Notes under the pieces: generated by a model
The model's input: only the letters and a program-made list of their open reading frames with translations
Told to the model about the DNA's origin: nothing
Database searches by the model: none
Shown: positions 31,915 to 43,600 of the stretch, piece after piece
How the letters are laid out: the number at the start of each line of letters is the position of its first letter
Numbering within the stretch: the first letter of the stretch is position 1
Position numbers and translations under genes: made by a program
DNA from: Isoetes taiwanensis
Lineage: Eukaryota; Streptophyta; Lycopodiopsida; Isoetales; Isoetaceae
Length of the DNA stretch: 64,000 bases
Assembly: GCA_021234155.1 (NCBI GenBank)
Contig: JAJEKV010000008.1
Span: forward strand, 6,448,945 to 6,512,944
Direction: 5' to 3'

Positions 31915-33690
31915 AGTGCCAAAACCATGGCATAAAGCACTTACCCCGTTCGTTTAAACTACTTAGAACATGCTATTGAAGTTTTTGATGCACAGGTAAC
32001 CTGGCCGCCCAAACCGATGAACTGCAGGCAACTGAACTTTGTTTTAAGCAGTGAAAGGGCGTGCATGGACTGGGCCTGATGGCAAAATAGCCAAATGGTT
32101 TGGGGCCCTAAAATATGAGCGGCCCCAGAGGAGCAGCGCAGATGGTCTACGCCTGGGTCGGCATACCCTTGATCCGATCAGGCCGGATACTGCATGGTAG
32201 AGCTGTGTCCCTGAGACACATCTTCGGCCAATGATTTGCATGCCAGAAGCTTGGAATCCGGCCACCCAGCTCGCCTTTCAGAATCGGCCTGCAACCAGCA
32301 ACCGTGAACTGCTGTGAAAGCTCAAAAAGGGCGCTTTTTGCCCTTTTTTTTTCCTGGAATAATCACGACCGTCTATTTAAGAGTTAATGTGGGCCGCCCG
32401 ATCTAGGGTGCGGTCCATTACACAACATTATAATATAAAGAAGATAATATAGGAGGATATGGAGTTTAAGAGTTTTACATCAATTCACTACTGTGTGGGT
32501 TTTTGCAGATGGGCAAAAGCATATGCCTGAAATCTGAAGCCTTATGCTACAAAAAACCAGATATGGCCGTTGGTTTATCACGGATGCTATGGCAAGAAAA
32601 GTAAGGCTCATTTGGTGAATTTTTGCTTTAGATGCATACCTAAAAGCATTTATCCAGGAATGGTGGTTTAGAAAAGGATAGAATGGGAAAGAGAAGTCAG
32701 AAAAATCATGGCCACTGCTACTTTTACACATACTGGAACCATACTATTCCAAATTTGGCAATTACAAGGATCTGGTAATGGTTTACATGAGCACAGGTTA
32801 GCATTTATCTGCACTGTATGTTTTCTGAAAAATACATAGAGGACCACGAATTTGTTATGGCTCTTTGGCCCTCTTACATAAATAGCATAATTGTAACAAT
32901 ATTTTGCCATAAATGGCATTTGCAAAGGCAGTGAACAGATGCATTGTGGCATGCAGCATTTTTCAGAACCATTATATTATGGTAATTTCTGCAGCCAGTT
33001 TGAAGCTGGTATTTAGAGAAGCAATTGGATAAATTTGCATATGGTCTAGGCCCAGCCGAAAACAGGTTTGCCTGTTCATCTTTGATTTCGTCTTTGTTTT
33101 TTCCTTTGCATTCAAAGTCAATGCAAACTTCAATGATTCCAGGTGGTTTTTCAAAAACAGAGGCAAACAAGCTTGATTCTATATGTTACTTATGGTAAAT
33201 GCTCAAGCTATTTTGGAGCTGCTTGATACCTTTCTGCGAGTTATGAGTTATGCGGTGGAAAATATGGCCGCTCCAAAAGCGCAAGCCGATGGTATTGAAA
33301 CAGTTCATTCTCATATAGGGCAAATTCTGTAATGGCTAGGATCGTTGAAATTCTGCTGCAAACAAATCTAAGTCCATTTTAATACAGAAATGCATATACA
33401 CACACCCACACTATGAAAACATGGAGAATTCTTAGCTATCTTACCCTTCTTCTTGTGCTTAGAGATGAAAGGGATGTTTCTAAGACCAATCTTTCCTTTC
33501 TGTTCTTACGTTATACCTCAATGGATTATATCTTCTATCCCAAACTTTTACCAACGCACTGAAAAGGATGAATCAGAAATTACTTTGGTGCATATGCTTC
33601 TTCAAGAACATCAACCTAAAAGCACCATTTTGTTTTGTATATATACAAATTCTCTGGAAATTGTTGAGTCGATGAACAACTTTTGTCTAT
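31915..33690. other. Spacer, no supported gene
   Basis: No domain-bearing ORF. It contains 'gggccgcccgatctaggg' near 32,388, also present near 29,083, and the putative Helitron 5' end near 32,459. ORFs at 32,668-33,170 and 33,453-33,734 show no recognisable motif. Confidence 0.45.
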
Positions 33691-33734
33691 GTGGCTCATG
33701 GGTGGTGTTGGAGACAACGCCACAAGTTAGTTGA

Positions 33735-34310
33735 TTCAAATACACCTGCCATGGAAGCTAAGAGTACATATGGAACTGGATGCTTCATTTTACTAAATAC
33801 GGGAGAGGAAGTTGTGTTCTCTAAGCATAGATTGCGTACAGCAGTGGCCTTCAAGCTAGGCGCAGATGCACCTACATACTATGCTCTAGAAGGGTTAATT
33901 GCTATAGCTGGAGCTACAATGCAATGGTTAAGAGATAATTTAGGAATTATTACATGTGCAGCTGACATTGAAGATTTGGCCAAAAGTGTTGATAGTGCAG
34001 GGCATTTAGTGGGCTATTTGTACCAAGGTGGTGAGATGATGCACGTGGAGTATGTGTTGGAATAACCCGTTTCACAACAAAGGCACACCTTGCCCGTGAA
34101 GCACAGGAAGTTCTTCTAGCTATGTTCTCAGATGCAGATTTTAACGACCATAAGAGTTTTTCTTTGAGAGTAGATGTCAACAATTTGCTGATGAAAATAC
34201 AGGTAATTGCACATGATATTGCGATGGCAATGAATTTTATCTTTTTTAATCTGAATCTTATATCTGTGGTATGCAGGCAGATTTATTGGCAAATAGCCAT
34301 CCCCTTTACC
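33735..34310 (+). pseudogene. Glycerol kinase fragment
   Basis: Plus-strand exons of a plant FGGY-type glycerol kinase (ATP + glycerol to glycerol-3-phosphate, cytosol). Recognisable blocks in order: [53 protein letters not shown]. After a frame slip and a short deletion come FSGLFVPRW, a TGA, and [18 protein letters not shown]; then FSLRVD and NNLLMKIQ. A canonical GT-AG intron (GT at about 34,202, AG at about 34,278) separates MKIQ from ADLLAN, as expected for this family. The N-terminal half and the C-terminus are missing. The stop replaces an expected residue in the WR-DDARG region. It is a broken copy joined directly to an EDR1-like fragment. Confidence 0.88.
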
Positions 34311-34311
34311 A

Positions 34312-35295
34312 AAAAGGTGATACATTTGGCTTAACTCTGCAATATGGCATCGTAAAAGTTGAAGGTACGAAAAGTCAGAATGAGAGACCCTCAATGGCTC
34401 GGATCCGTTCATTTACTATTGAAAAAATTTATCCTTTGAAAATACCATATGGCATAGCGGAAGGGGAGCAAATAAAGGATGTACAAGTTTCTGTAAGCCC
34501 ATGTATTGTGCCTGATTTATTTCCCTTGCCTTGCTCAGAAGTGGGCGATCGTCGTATCAAAGATGCAAAACCATCAGAGAGTGTTGAAGGACTGACCAAG
34601 AAATATTTTTGCAACAGCTGGTGAATCTTCAGTTTCTGAAGTTAAGCCTGGTGACAGACGCCACAGTGAACCTGAAGTTTATGGCCTGAGATCGCTTGCA
34701 GGAAGGTGTACACATTCTAGATCTCCTTCCTGGACGGAGGGCATTGGATCACCAGCTGCTCAAGAACTGAAGGTAACATAATGGATGCTGCCAAGGAAAA
34801 TCCTGAGCTGGCTCAAAAATTGCAGGATGTGCTTAGAGAAAGTGGCGTTGAAGCACCTGCAGACTTATTCCTAGATCTTTCTTTGCAACAGATGCATGAT
34901 GAAGCAACTGAAGAGAGACAGGTTGCAGAGGATGCAATCGAAAGAGGAGAAGGTGAAGATGGAAGTCTGATCAACAGAGAAGTTAGGGATGATTGAAGTA
35001 TGAGACAGAATAGAAAAGGGCCTCGTATACCAAAAGCCAAGCCAAGATCTGGTTTGCCTGGTCATCCACCTTTAGCATCCTTCATCTGGCGCCCAAGAAG
35101 CAGGGTCAGACAGTCTTCAGAGGCCAAATTTTGTAGAAGAGTCGGCTGAAAGACAGCCAGTTGAGATTATGGCTATAGTATCGGCTATTCGACCAACTAT
35201 TACGGAGTCAATGGTTTGTTTAGAAGAATTACCCTTGGAACCTAAGCAATACATTTTTGTTGCATCACAAGTATCTCCGGCAGTACTATCATCAC
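34312..35295 (+). pseudogene. EDR1-like Raf MAPKKK N-terminal fragment
   Basis: Downstream of the glycerol kinase piece, plus-strand frames carry features of the N-terminal regulatory half of EDR1/CTR1-type MAPKKKs: SRSPSWTEGIGSPAA just before a splice-like AAGGTAACA, and DAAKENPELAQKLQDVLRES followed by APADLFLDL (34,784-34,870), close to the conserved plant EDR1-like motif. An acidic stretch follows (EERQVAEDAIERGEGEDG). Further on, a frame with RQPVEIMAIVSAI, MVCLEELPLEPKQ and FVASQVSPAVLSS runs into the Copia insertion at 35,296 and resumes at 40,168. No kinase domain is present. Several stops and frame changes are visible. The EDR1 assignment rests mainly on one motif block; the rest may be a different captured gene. 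Confidence 0.6.
35291..35295. repeat. Target-site duplication ATCAC (left)
   Basis: ATCAC precedes the left LTR, and the same five bases follow the right LTR at 40,163-40,167. Five bases is the Copia norm. Confidence 0.9.
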
Positions 35296-35540
35296 TGAAA
35301 TACTGAGTGCTTTATTCCAAAAGAACACGAAATCTACAAAGAAATCTGCATAAATAGAAGACATCCTGGCTTTTAGGAGTTGGCTAAAGCGGCCACCGAG
35401 ATGTCTTCTATTTCAGAATCTACGCCAAAATTGGCTGCTGGAATTTAGGGTTTGATTGAACATTAATCAGGCTAATAACAGCACAGACTTTTTGTGTCTT
35501 TTAATGTCTGTTTGTTATGCCTTTACAGCATGTTCCAACA
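35296..35540 (-). repeat. 3' LTR of Copia B
   Basis: 245-bp LTR identical to the copy at 39,918-40,162 except for two transitions near its 5' (right-hand) end. Confidence 0.96.
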
Positions 35541-35550
35541 CTCCCCCTCA
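35541..35550 (-). promoter_or_regulatory. Polypurine tract of Copia B
   Basis: Minus strand TGAGGGGGAG lies immediately upstream of the 3' LTR, the plus-strand priming site. A second G-rich tract (plus strand ctccccctcag) is near 35,637. Confidence 0.85.
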
Positions 35551-35676
35551 AATCAGACTTAACAAGACAACTAAAATGAAGAAATTAACTACTCAACTTA
35601 GCTGTTTCAGATATGGATTGGCTGCTCCCCTTGACTGCTCCCCCTCAGAATGGAAATGGATTGCAGCCGATGATAT

Positions 35677-38349
35677 TCATGTAGTAGTCATCCCTAACTC
35701 ATTGATGCACCTGCAGAATGGTTTTCTACCCAAAGGTTTTGTGAATACATCAGCTGGCATTTTATCTGTCCTGAGATACTGCACATCAATTTTGCCCTCT
35801 ATGATTTTCTCTCTTGTGAAATGATACTGCACCTGTATATGTTTGGCTTTTGAAAAATTGGTGGGATTTTTAGCAAGTGACAACGCTGCCTTGTTGTCAT
35901 TGAAGATGACAGTGCCCTGTTCCTGAGCTGTATTGAGCTCTTTTAGCATTCTTCTCAACCAAATGGCCTCTTTGGCAGCAGAAGCAAGCGCCATATATTC
36001 AGACTCGCAACTTGATGCAGCAGTTGCCTTTTGTTTTTTACTGGACCAGCTCACTGCTCCCCCTTGCAGCATAAAACAAAAGCCACTTCGAGATTTCCGA
36101 TCTATGGAATCTCCTGCATAATCGGCGTCAGCATACCCTACAAGAGTGAGTGAGCTACCAGCATGAAAGGTGATGCCAAGGTTCTTAGTGCCTTGTAGGT
36201 ATCTGAGCAATCGCTTAAGGCCCTGCCAATGTTGAGTCTCCGGCTTCTCGAGAAATTGGCTGAGCGTGATCACAGCTTGAGAAATATCCGGTCGCGTGCA
36301 GACCATGAAGTGCATCAGGGAGCCAACAATGCTTCTATAGCCTATCGCTCGTAATTCAGAGTCGATACTTTTAAGGGAATGAGAATGCTGAGTGGTAGCA
36401 GGGGTGGCGATGGGCTTACTGTCCTCCATGTTACATCTGTTGAGGAGAGATTGGATCGCTTTAGTCTGATGGAGGGTGATGTTGCCACTGTCCGCATCTT
36501 TCAGCACTTGAATGCCAAGGAAATAGCGCAATGCTCCAAGATCAGTCATGTGGAAGCGTGTATTGAGGGCTGCTTTGGTGCTGTTCATGAGCAATGGACA
36601 GTTACTAGCCAAGATCAGATCATCTACGTAGAGTACGATGATGATCATGTTAGAATCGTGGATCTGGTAATATATGTTCCAATCAGCCTGGCTGCGTGAG
36701 AACCCCTTGTCTGAAAAGAATTGGTGTATGGTGTGATACCATTGCCAGGAGGACTGCTTCAAGCCATAAAGGGCACGTTTCAGCTTATATACCAAGTTCT
36801 CTTTTCCCTTTGTTGTGAAGCCAGGAGCCTGCTTCATGTAGACTTCCTCCTTTAAGTGGCTATGGAGGAATGCTGTTTTTACATCCATTTGTTGAAGATC
36901 CAAATTATGTGCAACTGCCATAGCAATGACCAATCTAACAGATGTCAAGCGTGCCACAGGTGCAAATGTTTCATGGAAATCAACTCCGGGTATTTGGGAA
37001 TACCCCTTTGCTACGAGGCGTGCTTTGTATCTATCAATGTGTCCTGCTTCATCATACTTGACTTTGTAAACCCATTTGCACGACACTGCTTTTCTGTTTG
37101 GAGGAAGGGAGCATAAGGTCCAAGTATCATTGTCCAATAAGGACTGATATTCATCATGCATTGCCTGCTGCCATGCTTTACAGTGAGGGCTGCTAATTGC
37201 TTCTTGAAAGCTGAGGGGCTCATCCATTGTGACTGTGGTATGAAATGCGATGTAAGATGATGTTTTTCCTGATTTAGACTCAAGGTATGACTGCATCCTA
37301 TCAGTGAGCTTTCTGTTCCGGCCTGACCGTCTGATGGGGACAGCAGAGAGCTCCTCGTCCTCTTCAAGGTCAGTTTCTTCTGGTTCTGAAGGAAGAGGTT
37401 CTGGATCTGCGTAGGAAGGGTCCTCATGATCGTCAACAACATGTGTTTCTTCAGGGCAGTTTTCATGTTCATCATCATCGTCACTTTCATGCCACTCAAC
37501 CATGGAAGATTTCTCCTTTTTGCCAATCGAGAATACACTTTCATCAAATTGGACACTTCGTCTTACAATGATCTTTCTGCTGGAAGGCACATAAAGCCTA
37601 TACCCTTTGACATGCTCATCATATCCAACAAACATGCAAGCCAAAGCACGGGTAGATAACTTACCTCGAGGACGCTCTTGGGGACTGAGATGCGCATATG
37701 CCTTGCAGCCAAAGATCTTGAAATCTTGCACATCTGGTTTGTGACCAGACCAAACTTCCTCTGGTACACTGTTGGGATTTGCCTTGGTAGGCACTCTGTC
37801 GAGAATGTAACAGGCCGTATGCACTGCTTCTGCCCAAAAAATTGGATCAAGTCCCCTGCCATAGATCATAGCTCGAGCACATTCAAGCATGGTACGATTT
37901 TTTCTTTCCACCACGCCATTTTGTTGATGTTCATATGCTACTGATCTCTGATGATGTATGCCAGATTGCTGCAAGAAGTGGCTGAGTCTATGATTGACAA
38001 ATTCCCTATCTTGGTCTGTTTGAATGGTTTTTATAACACATTCAACCTGTTTTTCGACCATTGTTTTCCATCTGGTAAATTCATCAAATACCTCAGATTT
38101 GTGTTTAAGGAAGAAAACCCAATTCTTCCTGCTGAAATCGTCAATGATCAGCATAAAATACTTTGAGCCCCCAAGTGATTTGATGCTCGCTGGCCCCCAC
38201 AAATCCAAATGCAGCAGCTCTAGTTGTTTGGATGCTCGTTTGGTTTTCTCCTTCCTGTACGATTTCCTTCTCAATTTGCCTAGCACACATCCTTCACAAA
38301 GGGATTGTGGCTTAGAAACTTTAGGCAGGCCCGTTACAAGATTATGTGC
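35677..38349 (-). pseudogene. Copia B pol: integrase, RT, RNase H
   Basis: Long minus-strand frame, in phase with the protease block upstream, separated from it by one TAA at about 38,349. Integrase: zinc-site end CEGCVLGKLRR, then LLHLDLWGP and the D,D-35-E core (QTDQDREFVN; VVERKNRTMLE). The Copia-specific C-terminal GKR-like segment (FKIFGCKAYAH) follows. Reverse transcriptase: WVYKVKYDEAGHIDRYKARL, QMDVKTAFLH and the catalytic YVDDLILAS. RNase H: KQKATAASSCESEYMALA and VFTKPL at the end. All catalytic motifs look intact over the 869 codons from 38,286. It copies and integrates the element via RNA in virus-like particles. The single stop in the linker just after LLKEM is what breaks the polyprotein. 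Confidence 0.93.
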
Positions 38350-39851
38350 TTACATCTCCTTCAACAATGGATAATTGGCGTGCCCTAGCCTTTCGTGCCA
38401 TGTTCTGGCAGTCTGCATTTCAACAGCAGTTAGGGCTGTGTTGGGAGTGGACGACCAACTCAGCTGATATATATTGCCAGCTCTCTCTCCTTTGGCAATA
38501 ATCTCCTCCTTTCTATCCTTAACAATGCATTTACCGTTGCCAAAATTCACAAAGAGCTTTGCGTCATCCATTTTGGATATGGAAAGGAGGTTGGCCTCAA
38601 GGTCTGGAACGTGCAAGACATTTTTCAAGTCAAGTGTTCCTTGTGGCAGCTCAAGAGTCACACTGCCAATCCCTGCAATGCTGAGCTTTCCTTTGCCTAT
38701 CCTCACTTTTCTCCCGGATGTGTTTGGGCAGTAGCTTTTAAATAGTGCCTTTTGTTGGGTCATGTGGTCACTTGCCCCTGAATCCAAGTACCATGCCCCT
38801 TTGACTATGTCAGATGCTATGAAACAGGAAGCCATAGCGTCATTGGATTTCCACATCATCATGAATGATATTATAATCTGAAAAAATTTGAGCAGAGGTG
38901 AAATGCAAGCCTTAACCTTATCAATGATGCGTGATGCAGGCTCAGGTTCAGCTGAAGCGAAGAATGCTTTGCTGGCAGACACTATGGAATCATCATCAGA
39001 TTCTGTACCTTCCTCTTCTTCGGATGAACTACTTTTGCTAGCCTTATGTGCCTTCGGATCTTCCTTTGGCCTTTTGTGATTCCCTTTGCCATTATCTTTT
39101 CCTTTCTGATTCTGTGTCCTTTTTCTCCTGTCGGGCTCTGGACAATTTTTTCCTATGTGTCCAATCTTGTTGCAGTTAAAGCACTTTCGAGATTCTTGTT
39201 TGTTGCCTGTTTGGTGCCTCCTTGATTCCGTTCTTCAAGCATCAGCTGCTGACATGCCCATTCAAGTTCCACCTTCTCTACTGAACCAATGATGTTCTTG
39301 ACATTATTGTAACTGGAAGGCAGCCCAAGTAGCAGTGCTCCGACTACTACATCATCATCAAGGCCCTTTTTCATGCCCTGTAACTGTTTAGCAGCTTGGC
39401 GAATAATTCCCATGTATTCTTCGACTGAATCGCAGTCCTTGAGCTTGGTGCTGAATACAGTGTTGTAAAGATTTGCCTGGATTGAGAAATGCCTCCTCTT
39501 GTAAGACTTTTCTAACTGCTCCCATGCTTCCTTAGCTAAATTCGCTTCAGCGATTTGAGGCATCAGAGTATCATCCAGATACTTTAGGATTCTGCTCTTG
39601 GCTGCCCAATCCTTTTGCAGCCATCTTGCCAAGCTCTGTCTCTCAACTTCTGCCTTTGCAGGATCTTCTGCAGCAGGTTCTCCTTTCACCACTTGAGCTG
39701 CACTTTGGACCACGTTTGTCCCCTTTGCTTGGGCTGTGGGTTTTGGTTCAGCACCTGAAACCACTCCCCATAGTCCCTTCTCACACAGTTTGGTTTGTAC
39801 CTTGATAAACCAATAGTATGCATTGCTGTGGCTTAGAGGTTCAATCCTCAT
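38350..39851 (-). pseudogene. Copia B gag and protease
   Basis: Gag begins at the ATG at 39,851 (MRIEPLSHSNAYYWFIK) with the UBN2 domain (about residues 60-200; MPQIAEANLAKEAWEQLEK). Near 39,190 the frame shifts by one. The other frame then carries the zinc knuckle CFNCNKIGHIGKNC, a Lys/Glu/Ser-rich linker, and the aspartic protease (WYLDSGASDHMT, with ILDL-type sheet LKNVLHVPDL). The GAG-pre-integrase region ends TWHERLGHANYPLLKEM before the TAA. The sequence around the shift (ACAAACAAG) is not a classical slippery heptamer, so I favour a mutation over programmed frameshifting. Confidence 0.9.
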
Positions 39852-39905
39852 GATTGATGCTTATAAACCACGGTCTTTAGCTATGACGGGCCTTGGATCG
39901 TGCCC

Positions 39906-39917
39906 GCTCTGATACCA
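39906..39917 (-). promoter_or_regulatory. Primer-binding site of Copia B
   Basis: Minus strand TGGTATCAGAGC directly abuts the 5' LTR, complementary to initiator tRNA-Met. Confidence 0.93.
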
Positions 39918-40162
39918 TGAAATACTGAGTGCTTTATTCCAAAAGAACACGAAATCTACAAAGAAATCTGCATAAATAGAAGACATCCTGGCTTTTAGGA
40001 GTTGGCTAAAGCGGCCACCGAGATGTCTTCTATTTCAGAATCTACGCCAAAATTGGCTGCTGGAATTTAGGGTTTGATTGAACATTAATCAGGCTAATAA
40101 CAGCACAGACTTTTTGTGTCTTTTAATGTCTGTTTGTTACGCCTTTACAACATGTTCCAACA
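39918..40162 (-). repeat. 5' LTR of Copia B
   Basis: 245 bp. It should hold the element promoter and start of transcription. See the 3' LTR for the comparison. Confidence 0.96.
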
Positions 40163-40390
40163 ATCACCAATCACCACTTCAGGAGTGGCTAAGGATCTGC
40201 GTATATCATTTGGACATAAGGCAAAGCAATGTAATCATTGCGGGGATTAGCATTAGAATAGCAGAAGGGCTATCGAGCAGATAACAAACTCTTTACAGAT
40301 GGATATCTTTATCGTCTTATCAAAACTGATATTGGCAACTCCTTTACACCAGTTCTTGTAGAGGGATTGTACTGCATTTTTAAAGCTTAA
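40163..40390 (+). pseudogene. Continuation of the ORF split by Copia B
   Basis: Removing the Copia and one ATCAC restores an open plus-strand frame. On the left it reads QVSPAVLSS; on the right it continues with PITTSGVAKDLRISF and GHKAKQCNHCGD, then TAG. A second frame just after reads DGYLYRLIKTDIGNSFTPVL before TAA near 40,390. The parent gene is not recognised, but the reading across the junction shows that the insertion hit a coding-like segment. Confidence 0.5.
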
Positions 40391-40509
40391 CCTTCTTCTT
40401 ATGTTTTGATGTTATAGCAACCCATGGAAATCAGGCAAGACAGGTTATTTGTCGACGGGTCTTGAGATTTGCAAGGGCAATGTTCTAACTCTGTAGGAGC
40501 TTTAAGCAA

Positions 40510-40662
40510 GATCACAAGATTCTATTAAATTTAACAGTTGTGATGGTTGATATGTATCTCTCTACCTGCAATTTGTGATTGTATTATTATGATGATGATT
40601 CAAGGCAGAGATATTGGCATAGTCTAAAAGCACATTTAAACATATTTGTCATAATGAAGTTG
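40510..40662 (+). repeat. Diverged direct repeat flanking the LINE (left)
   Basis: Contains 'ctattaaatttaacag', 'ttgtgatggttg', 'tatctctct' and 'aaaagcacattt', in the same order as 44,604-44,765. The two copies flank the LINE as diverged repeats of about 150 bp, too long for a target duplication. Confidence 0.75.
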
Positions 40663-40679
40663 TAATAGTATCATGGAAT

Positions 40680-43600
40680 CCAAATACCGATCGCCCCGGG
40701 TGGTCATCTTCACAAATCGAGCGCGTGCAGGCGGGTGGCCATCCCGCGTCGGGCCGAAGTTGAAGGGGACGGCTCAGACGTTGATCGGACTTGACCCCAA
40801 AGACAAAGCAAGAGATCCGGCGTGAGCTGGCCAAAGTCGGGGGGCGCCGCAGACATGGAGGGGGCGGGGGCTGGTCCGGGGAAGGATGCGGAATTCAGCA
40901 GCCCAAACAGGGATGCGAGCACTCCGCCCCCTCGAGTCCCTCTCGAGGGGCCCCCAGCTGCACAGCATCCACATCTTCCGCTCCCCACAGGACCACCACT
41001 ACCACCGGACTGAAGTGGCGATGCATGCCACTAAATAGGGATCGTGCCTCGGCGTGGTATCCCGAATTGCCGTGGCTTTCCATGGCGTGAAGGGGATATC
41101 TCAATTAATTGCCGCCATGGACATGGACCTTATCTTCCTCATGGAAACATGGGAACATGCCGTCACAAAGCTACCCGATTTGCCAGATACCGGCCATACT
41201 CGCCTTCAATGAGTGCACCGAAAACGAGGACACGGAGGAATTATGTGTTACTACCGCATGCGGCCTTGGCCCAATCGGTCTCCCCGGCAAGGCGGGACGG
41301 CACAACCGATACCTGGGGTACGAAAGTGCGAAACAAATGGCAGCCCTCTCTTTGTGGCGGCTTGCTACTTCCCACATCTTTGAGAGCAACTTTTACCACA
41401 CGCACTTGGATGTGGATGCGGGAGCCCTATGTCGATCTATATGATGACATACTGCCAGCATGCATAATTGGGCAAGGTCATGTTGCTTGGAGATTTCAAT
41501 GCGCCGCGACAAAAAGGGAGAAGCGGATCCCAAAATTCGCACCTCTAGGCGAGGATGTGTTGCAAATGGACCCCGCAGAGATGGTTTGGCCAAGGGCGTC
41601 GGATGACAGACCAGGTGACACGGTATGGCGGCTGCACCGCCCATTCTTTGGGCAATATCTTTGACCTGGTCATTTGCAATGGGTCAAGCATGCGATGGCC
41701 GCCCTCCGGCCGCTTCACTTGTAGACGGGAGAACCGGGGCGGCACCCGGTGTGGTGGATTACGTGCTAGCGGACGAGCAATGCCTACACTTGATCACTGC
41801 GCTTCCGATTAATAGGGGCAGTGGCCGGGGCGAGGAAGTAGACTCACCATCACCCTGTTCTTGCGGATAGATTGGCGTGCCAACCGAGCACCCATTGCCC
41901 AAACACCCCATGTACCACGGTTGCGTCGGACTATGATCATGCGGCGGTCTATGCGAGGATGCTTGAGCATGAGCTGCCGGAGTCTTTGCAACTCCCCACA
42001 CTTCAACAAAGAGACAACCCAAACTAAACCCGGCTCCCTTCCGAGGGTAGGGGACGGATGCTTTGGGAGAGGCCGCTCTCGACGATCCATTGGGGTCTGC
42101 AACCACCTTCCCCGCAATCATCGGGTTCGATGATCTAATGTCGGGAGCTGAAACGATGGCTCCGCCAAGTCTTTGGACCCCACCATTCGCCCGCTGGGCC
42201 GTCCGTCAATACCGCTCCTTCCTCAAGACCAAGAAAGCGGTACCTTCGCGAGCACCAAGAATGATGTTTGGTCTTCTAGACCGCCACCCTAGGGCCTTCC
42301 TGGAGAAAAGTCTTGAGTAAGCACACCACGACCCACGGGAAATATTACCCGGAACAATGGGTGAGATACTTGCGGCTTTGTTGTATGACCCAATGGGAAG
42401 CCGGGCACCGTACCTCCGACAGAGGCCTAGCACTAGTCATTCTTGAAGGGGATGTCATAATGGGCCCCAACGCCGCTAACGGGGAAGGCGGCAGATTTGG
42501 ATGGTATGCGTGCAGAGCTTCTCAAGTGGGCGGGCCCCGAATGGTGCCGGTTCTCACAAAGACTCTTCAACGAGGGCATTGCAAGAAGGCTTCCCCGCGA
42601 CTTTGGACTACCCGGTAGAGTTGTGCCCATATACAAAGCGGGGGACCCCACCCCGACCAACTATCGTACCATTATGGTCGGTTACGTCTTTGCCAAGTTG
42701 CTTGCGGGATTCTTGAGCGATTGACACTTTGGGCGTAGGGATGGAGAAGTCGCGGGCTCTCCACGCTTGGCAGGCTTCCGCCCGGCATTCTACTATTGAC
42801 CATATCTTCACTCTGCGAACACTCATAGAGGATAGCCGGAATCGGCGCCGAATCAGACCGTTGCTTTGTGGATTTTGCAAAGGCTTTTGACACGATGCCC
42901 GGGATAAGTTGTGGGACGATTGAGACAGCTAGGGACCCCGCCGACTTGCGAGAATGCTATATCTGACTATACGAGGCTTGCTCCTGGGTGCCTCACCTGC
43001 TTGTCGAGGAGCCCGTTGTTAGTAGCATTGGGGTGCGCCAGGCTGCCCTCTATCCCCGACGCTCTTCGGCTTGTACATTGACCAGCTAGAAGAATGGCTA
43101 GGCGAGCACGGGGAGGCGCTCGGTTGATGCACCACATAATCCGCCAACTCATATATCCGATGATGTTGACCTGCCGCGATATACCCCAGGGACATGCAAC
43201 GCCACCGATGCTTTGGACACTTTCTCGCCAATTCAATCGACATGAGAGTTAACTTGGCCAAGACAAGGGTGCTTTGGGTCCCATCATCCCGGCACCCACG
43301 CCTTCCCTCATTCACTTACCAGGCGGGTAGTGGAGGTGGCTCGATCTTATAAGTATTTGGGCATTGAGTTTTCTACTACCACACACCGGGATGCATCCAT
43401 CGTTCTTACGGGTCATTGCAGTCGGAAAGCCCCATGCAATGCAAAACAACAATCACAAGGCGTAGTCAGATGCATGGGGTCACCAGGCACACTTGTTCGG
43501 GGCCTTGGTTGAACCGGTCCTCCTCTATGGGGCGAAAGTGTGGGGCGGTGATATCCCTCACCACTTGGAACGATCTAGAGCAGTCTGAAGGCCTTCTTGG

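Larger units (their letters stand above)
29125..32459 (-). mobile_element. Candidate Helitron, about 3.3 kb
   Basis: Proposed minus-strand element. The 5' end is at about 32,459, where the minus strand reads A followed by TCCTCCTATATTATCTTC and AT-rich sequence, resembling plant Helitron 5' ends. The 3' end is CTAG at 29,125, or the inner end at 29,638. No Rep/helicase is seen, so it would be non-autonomous. Exon-like fragments on the same strand lie inside (31.17-31.79 kb). The ends are judged by eye and the 5' end is the weakest part. Confidence 0.38.
35296..40162 (-). mobile_element. Complete Copia retrotransposon (family B)
   Basis: A 4,867-bp element transcribed on the minus strand. The 5' LTR is 39,918-40,162 and the 3' LTR 35,296-35,540, each 245 bp, starting TGTTGGAACATG and ending CTCAGTATTTCA, with only two differences (both transitions). 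It is flanked by ATCAC. The tRNA-Met primer site is at 39,906-39,917 and a polypurine tract (TGAGGGGGAG) directly precedes the 3' LTR. The near-identical LTRs point to a recent insertion, yet the internal ORF has a gag/pol frameshift and one TAA, so this copy is probably not autonomous. Confidence 0.96.

Noticed and set aside
39150-39200. Programmed -1 frameshift between gag and protease in Copia B
   Set aside because: No classical slippery heptamer at the shift, and a TAA elsewhere shows the copy is already mutated; a simple indel is more likely.
40710-42660. Minus-strand ORFs opposite the LINE
   Set aside because: Shadows of the GC-rich plus-strand LINE; the plus strand carries the endonuclease and RT motifs.
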